A stretch of 35,739 nt of DNA from an uncultured Oscillospiraceae bacterium (GTDB lineage Bacteria > Bacillota > Clostridia > Oscillospirales > Oscillospiraceae): assembly GCA_947626585.1 (NCBI GenBank), contig CANQSU010000008.1, positions 1 to 35,739 of the forward strand, given 5' to 3'. Of this stretch, positions 30,841-35,739 are shown piece by piece. The position numbers and the translations under genes were made by a program. A model generated the notes under the pieces. The model did not search any database, had not been told where the DNA came from, and saw nothing but the letters and a program-made list of their open reading frames with translations. Within the stretch, counting starts at the first letter, position 1. The number at the start of each line of letters is the position of its first letter.

Positions 30841-33800
30841 CTATTCTTGATGCCTGGATTCCGACATAGCCGCATTGTACAGCTCGATCAGGTTGTGCCA
30901 GTGGGAATTGTCCCCCTGTCCATAGGTGTCGCTGAAATTCGTAGGTTTGTAACCAATGACGTTACCATCATCATCTGTGATCTCAACAGAGCCATAACCC
31001 CAGACATATTCCGGGTTGCGATCAACATCAACGCAATCACCTGGTGGATCTTTATAAACGAACCCCTCTTTTTGGTCATGGTCTTCATCCGCATCATTAC
31101 TTCCGGTAAACCAGTACTCCCGTTCTTCCTTCTTCGAGTGTTCATCGTCATCTTTCCGGTTGATGACGGTGAACAGCATGTAACACGCCGTCTTGGTACT
31201 TTCGCCAGCATCGTTGTCATAGACCGTCTTGAACATCCCGTGCAGGTTCAGGTACTGCGTCATCATGCCGCGGGTGCCGCGGGACGCATGTGTCACCCAG
31301 TTACAGTTGTCGCTCTTGTAGAGTTTGATATTTTCCACGTTATCGTGGCCAAATTCATCCTGAGCATCATCCGTAGGCGCATACGTAACAGGGTCAGAGT
31401 ACTTTTTGTCAGTAATCTCATCAGTAACAGGCACTCTGTACTTCTCATCCTCGTCTTGCGTCCGGAACACCGCGGAAGCCTCGACCTTCGTGTACTTCGA
31501 CTGCTCGTCGCCCGGGAGTGCAGCGTAATCCCCGTCAGACATGACCTCGACCTCGCCGGTCTCGGAGTTGTAATACTCCGTCAAGCCGTCCGTGCGCTCA
31601 AACGGCTTGGACACGTCATGGTCATCCCAGTTAGCCCACCAGTCAGTTCCGTCATCGTGTAGATCCTCGATGGCCATGCCGTAAGCAGGAACGCCTGCGG
31701 GCATGTCGTAAACCGGGTTCGGTTCATTCACATACCCGTCGGCCGAGAACATGTTCGGCGTCGGCTGGCCGGTCAGGTGGTCAATGAACAGGTTCGGCCG
31801 GCTCTTCGCCGGGCTCATCTGTTTCTTCTCCGGGTCCCAGTAACCCGTGTAGTACATGAAGTCGCGCCCGTTATCCGCGTCGAGCGTCAGCCCCGCCGGA
31901 TCCTGGGAATAGTACGACACATGGAACACGTGCTCATCGCCGATGATCTCACGCAGCAGCGACCGGCCAAAATCAGACTTCTTATTGCCTTTATAACCGT
32001 CGGGACCGCACACATCGTTCATGCCATAGCCGCCGCCGCTGTCCGTCGGGTCGAGCCCGTGCTGCGTGCCGACCACCTGGACCTCGCCATAGCCATAGTT
32101 GGAAACGACGCCTGGCTCGCCATGTGTATCACGGTCAAACTTGATCTCTTCAAGCCCGGTCTTCACAGGCAGGGACTTCTGGTTGACGGCGATCGAGGTG
32201 CCGTTCACGGATTGCAAGGCCGATTTCCCGTACCCCATCCGGTTCCGCAGCGACTCAACGCGCTGCAGGTCCTCGGGTACGCAGTTCTTTGACACGTCGC
32301 TGATCGTCTCCGCGTCCTCGCCGCTGCCGCCATTCCGGATCACGTCACCCTCGATGGTGAAGTACCCGAGCAGGCCCTGGCGCCCGGAAGCGCAGTAGCC
32401 GACGGCCTTGTCCGTGCTGGAGCAGTCGTTCCAATAGCACTCGTCATAAGATACCTTGGACGGCAGGTAGGTCAAACCGCTGGTTCCAAGCATGGTCGGA
32501 TTGGTCAGGCTCTGGGAACCGCCGCTCACGATGCTGTCCCAGGTCTCATCAACAAGCCCGTTCGTATCGTACTGCACGGCCTGAAGCAAGTTCGCCTTGT
32601 CGGGAACGATCACGCCACCGACCTTCCAGTTGTTGATGTCAAAGTCTTCGGTCGGATGCTCAACAACAGGAATGGCCATGTAAATCGTGATTCCGTTATG
32701 ATAGGCGTACTCCAGGTAATTACAGCCCCACTTCTTATGGCATTCGTCCTCACCGTCACACTCGTCGTGATTTGCGGCATGACCGGTATAACCTGCGTTA
32801 AGCAGGTCATCACAATCATGATGGTGTGTCTCACCACACGCTATTTCATGATCGCAACCGGGAACGGGGCATGGTGTGGTACCGCACTCACAGCTGCCGC
32901 CGATGTCGTCCTCGTCAACACACTCATCATTGCAGTCGGCACCGCAAGGTCCGTAAAAATCCTCGCCGCCGCACGTCACGTGCATGGGCGGCTTGTCGGA
33001 CTGGAACACTTCCGTCCCGTCGGCCTTGAAATACCTAGCCTGGCCATATCCAATGACGCTGGACAGGTCATACTTGCCCCGCATGCTGATCTCGGTGTTG
33101 AACGCGATCGTGTCGCCCCAGTCGTTCTCCCAGCCCAGACTGTTCAAGTACGTCTGGGTGTCGATCTTGTGTGAGTCGCCGGGTGAAAGAGTCGCGTCAT
33201 CATTGCACCAGTTGCACTTCAGGTCATAACCAATGTCCTCCAGACGCCTGTCATGCAGGCACATCTGCGCATGCGTATGGTAATACGGAATCACAATCCA
33301 CTCGCGGCGGTTATAGTCGTCACGGACGTCCGTTTCGGTTTCGCCTTCCTGCCGGTGGTCACCGCCAAGGAGCCGCTTGCCCATCTGCTGGTTATCAGTG
33401 ATGGTCTCGGCATAAATGTAATCCGTATAGCGGATCAACCCGACGCTGCTCCAGAGCTTGTCAGAGTTCCCGTTTGGGTTATCAGGGTTCGTACCGCTGG
33501 CCTGGGCATCCAAAGTTGACGTAGCTTTCAACGCAAACTCCCATCCAGACTTCCCGCCGGACACCTGCTTACCGGTAGACGGGTTCATCCCCGCCACCAT
33601 GTAGGCCAGCATGTTGATGTTGTAGTTCTCGCCGAGGATGTAATGCCGGTCGATCCAGGCAAGACGGTCGTCCAGACGGTCCGTGTTGCCGTCAACGCCA
33701 TACCCGTCGCCCGCGCCGTCGTCGTCAATGCTGTTACGGGCGGAACCAGAACCCTTGCTGTCAACGTCCCACTTCTCCAGCTGCTGGACAAGGCCGCCGT

Positions 33801-35739
33801 ATTTGGACTCGTCGTAACCATTCTCGCTCTCGATCATCAGGAACGGGTTGAGGCCGTAGATCTCGTTCTCATAATACCCGTCGTTGAACACGTGGTCGCC
33901 TTCATGGGCACCGCGTCCGTCAGTCGTAGCGTCAGAATATACGCCGCGGTCGTACAACGCCTTCTGCGCGTCATTGATCGCATGCATCGGCATCGTGATG
34001 TACTTGTGGAAAACCTCGTTGGCGCCCTCTGCGTCAACGCCCATGGACAGGCCCCCAACGCCCTCCATGATCTCTTTGATGTCAGCCGCGGTCAGGCCGT
34101 ACCGCCGGTCGAGCCGGCTGGAATCCCCTGCCGTTGTGCGCTGGGTCATGGTGTCCTCGTAATCATCCATGCCGGTACCAACACGCTTGAACAGGTACAT
34201 CGGCCCGAAATTCCGTGCCTTGTAGTCGCCGCCACCGGTGTTGGTGACGCCTTCCGGACCGCCGTTCCGCTCAATGGACCAGAGCTGCGTCAGGTCCTGC
34301 AGCAGGTCGTTGGACACCACCGTATTGTAGTAATAATACCGCCCGGAAATGTCCGTCACGTCAGGGATCCTGGAATAACGCCGGTACACGTTGCCAATGA
34401 TGTGGCCCGTGTCGTTGCTGTCACCGTAGCCCAGCTGCCAGATGTCCGCGTCTTCCTCAGAAGGCAGCGAGCACATCAGGGACGCCATGGCAAACCGTAT
34501 GAATTGGTTCATCCGGTACTCGATGTCCGTCACCAGCTCATAACGCCAGTAATCGTAATCATCCGTACCGCCACTGTTCTCCATGGTCCACTTGCGCTCG
34601 GAACCGTCATCACCCCAAAGCAATTCGTCCCCGGTAACGCCCTTGTAGTCGTCCTCGCCGTCACGCTTGACGTCGTCGCCGGCACCGACGGAGTTCCAGT
34701 CCTCTGCAAACGACTTGTTCGCCCGGGCGGGAAGCTCCTGGTACTGCTCGATCAGGTCCTCAGCATCATCGTAATAGTTGTCCTTCTCCTCATCATATTC
34801 ATAGAACAGGTCATTGCCCTCCGCGGTCTTCGCGGCGGCGTCGTCATCCGTATTATGGATCAGGCGGACGAAGATCTCTTCCCAGGATTTGAACTCCGGC
34901 AGGCCGGTCTTCATATTATACTCGACCTCACGCCCGGTAGCCGTGTCCTGTTTCTTGTCATCGTTCGTCTTCGCGCCCAGGCTCTGGGCCTCAAGGAACG
35001 TATATCTCTGGTTGGACGCGTACTTCGCAAAGAACGTCTTGTAAGACAGCCCGTCCTTCATGATCTGCGGGATGTTGACATCGAAATCACCTTTGATCAG
35101 ATTGCCGGCAGGATCACTGCCCTCAGGGTTATCCTTATAAGTCACATACTGTTTATACAGCCAATCCATGCCCCAGAACGCCTCGACGGTACTCTCACCG
35201 ACATAGGTCATGATGTGCCGGGTCGTGTTCGTGTTGGACATGGGCCATCTCAGGTTCGCCATGGCCATGGCCGCTTCCTGGGCCGCCGCATCCGCATCCG
35301 GATTGACCGGGTCATCAGGCACAGTGGGATCAGTACTTTCATCAGCATCAGTATGATCACCAGCCAAAGAATCCAACTCTATGCCACCAGATGTAGCACC
35401 ATGAGAATCACCCTGCAACATACCGTTTGCAGCCTCGATGGACCAGGAAATCATCACCGTACCCGGGGAAATCTTGGACGAGGCCGAAGCCGGATACAAG
35501 TTGTCGCCGCGGAAGAATCCGGCAAATTCCCAAAGAGCGCCAGCACTTTGACTTTCAACACGCGCATCCGGATCATGTTTCGAACCCTTCTTGGCGCCGC
35601 CGACTGCCCACTTCAACTGATACTTCGGATTGCCGGCAGGGAACTTGTCATCCGCCCCGGCAATCCGGACAGCCGTCGCAGTACCGCGATCACAGGAGGA
35701 AAAATACCCGGCGTTATCACGGCCAGTCTCCTTCGGGAA
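30841..35739 (-). CDS. Giant, probably surface-exposed protein, 3' part only (at least 1632 aa)
   Basis: The frame is open from the window edge to TAG at 30841, so the start and any signal or membrane segment lie upstream. A TTG at 35616 is in frame but has no sign of being the start, and the frame continues through it. The visible 1632 residues have no membrane segment and are rich in Tyr, Trp, Asn, Asp and Gly, as is usual for secreted or surface proteins. A Cys/His-rich block (about 32720-32980) holds many CxxxC-like and CxC pairs and an HHHDC run, and a CNWC motif lies near 33205-33225; these could bind metal or form disulfides. I recognise no family. Its place just before the relaxase operon suggests a role in transfer, such as a mating-pair adhesin or the outer part of a VirB6-like channel protein, but this is inference. 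Confidence 0.85.
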   Translation of the reverse strand, partial: FPKETGRDNAGYFSSCDRGTATAVRIAGADDKFPAGNPKYQLKWAVGGAKKGSKHDPDARVESQSAGALWEFAGFFRGDNLYPASASSKISPGTVMISWSIEAANGMLQGDSHGATSGGIELDSLAGDHTDADESTDPTVPDDPVNPDADAAAQEAAMAMANLRWPMSNTNTTRHIMTYVGESTVEAFWGMDWLYKQYVTYKDNPEGSDPAGNLIKGDFDVNIPQIMKDGLSYKTFFAKYASNQRYTFLEAQSLGAKTNDDKKQDTATGREVEYNMKTGLPEFKSWEEIFVRLIHNTDDDAAAKTAEGNDLFYEYDEEKDNYYDDAEDLIEQYQELPARANKSFAEDWNSVGAGDDVKRDGEDDYKGVTGDELLWGDDGSERKWTMENSGGTDDYDYWRYELVTDIEYRMNQFIRFAMASLMCSLPSEEDADIWQLGYGDSNDTGHIIGNVYRRYSRIPDVTDISGRYYYYNTVVSNDLLQDLTQLWSIERNGGPEGVTNTGGGDYKARNFGPMYLFKRVGTGMDDYEDTMTQRTTAGDSSRLDRRYGLTAADIKEIMEGVGGLSMGVDAEGANEVFHKYITMPMHAINDAQKALYDRGVYSDATTDGRGAHEGDHVFNDGYYENEIYGLNPFLMIESENGYDESKYGGLVQQLEKWDVDSKGSGSARNSIDDDGAGDGYGVDGNTDRLDDRLAWIDRHYILGENYNINMLAYMVAGMNPSTGKQVSGGKSGWEFALKATSTLDAQASGTNPDNPNGNSDKLWSSVGLIRYTDYIYAETITDNQQMGKRLLGGDHRQEGETETDVRDDYNRREWIVIPYYHTHAQMCLHDRRLEDIGYDLKCNWCNDDATLSPGDSHKIDTQTYLNSLGWENDWGDTIAFNTEISMRGKYDLSSVIGYGQARYFKADGTEVFQSDKPPMHVTCGGEDFYGPCGADCNDECVDEDDIGGSCECGTTPCPVPGCDHEIACGETHHHDCDDLLNAGYTGHAANHDECDGEDECHKKWGCNYLEYAYHNGITIYMAIPVVEHPTEDFDINNWKVGGVIVPDKANLLQAVQYDTNGLVDETWDSIVSGGSQSLTNPTMLGTSGLTYLPSKVSYDECYWNDCSSTDKAVGYCASGRQGLLGYFTIEGDVIRNGGSGEDAETISDVSKNCVPEDLQRVESLRNRMGYGKSALQSVNGTSIAVNQKSLPVKTGLEEIKFDRDTHGEPGVVSNYGYGEVQVVGTQHGLDPTDSGGGYGMNDVCGPDGYKGNKKSDFGRSLLREIIGDEHVFHVSYYSQDPAGLTLDADNGRDFMYYTGYWDPEKKQMSPAKSRPNLFIDHLTGQPTPNMFSADGYVNEPNPVYDMPAGVPAYGMAIEDLHDDGTDWWANWDDHDVSKPFERTDGLTEYYNSETGEVEVMSDGDYAALPGDEQSKYTKVEASAVFRTQDEDEKYRVPVTDEITDKKYSDPVTYAPTDDAQDEFGHDNVENIKLYKSDNCNWVTHASRGTRGMMTQYLNLHGMFKTVYDNDAGESTKTACYMLFTVINRKDDDEHSKKEEREYWFTGSNDADEDHDQKEGFVYKDPPGDCVDVDRNPEYVWGYGSVEITDDDGNVIGYKPTNFSDTYGQGDNSHWHNLIELYNAAMSESRHQE

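Noticed and set aside
35616-35739. TTG at 35616 as the start of the giant surface protein
   Set aside because: The same frame stays open to the window edge with sensible sequence and there is no ribosome site before the TTG; the gene is simply cut by the window.

Overview
The window reads as one segment of a large conjugative element (plasmid or integrative conjugative element), probably carried by a Gram-positive, Bacillota-type host of fairly high GC, around 58-60 % by eye. The host guess rests on strong AGGAGG ribosome binding sites, textbook sigma-A type promoters with 17-bp spacers, and a MobL/MobP2-like relaxase of the kind known from Firmicutes elements. All thirteen genes I support lie on the minus strand, so the reading order is from high to low coordinates. 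No gene-free stretch exceeds about 175 bp. I saw no rRNA, tRNA, CRISPR array or insertion sequence.

Layout in transcription order. (1) 35739-30841: 3' part of a very large, probably surface-exposed protein with Cys/His-rich clusters, ended by a TTCG-loop terminator. (2) 30757-22426: a six-gene operon with its own promoter and terminator. It holds two single-pass membrane proteins with large outer domains, a small multi-pass membrane protein, a protein of unknown function, the relaxase, and an acidic protein with nine copies of a 20-residue repeat. (3) 22377-15316: an operon with a double-AAA+ Clp-type ATPase interrupted by two inteins, a long coiled-coil protein anchored near its C-terminus, and a small ribbon-helix-helix protein. 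(4) 15317-10744: a 1473-residue VirD4/TraG-type coupling ATPase. (5) 10731-2348: a 2767-residue single-chain DNA-dependent RNA polymerase carrying both the beta-type and beta-prime-type catalytic signatures. (6) 2325-2009: a 71-residue basic protein. (7) 1997-1: a Pro/Thr/Glu-tailed protein that runs off the window.

How it may work together. The relaxase would nick and lead the DNA strand, the coupling protein would feed it to a type IV secretion channel, and the membrane proteins of operons 1 and 2 are candidates for channel or surface parts. No VirB4-type ATPase or cell-wall hydrolase is present, so the rest of the transfer machinery must lie outside. The Clp-type ATPase would remodel protein complexes. 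The most striking gene is the giant RNA polymerase. Every transcription unit whose upstream region is visible has a host-type promoter, so the genes here should be read by the host enzyme, and the element's own polymerase presumably serves other templates or another moment, such as just after transfer to a recipient. That last point is inference.
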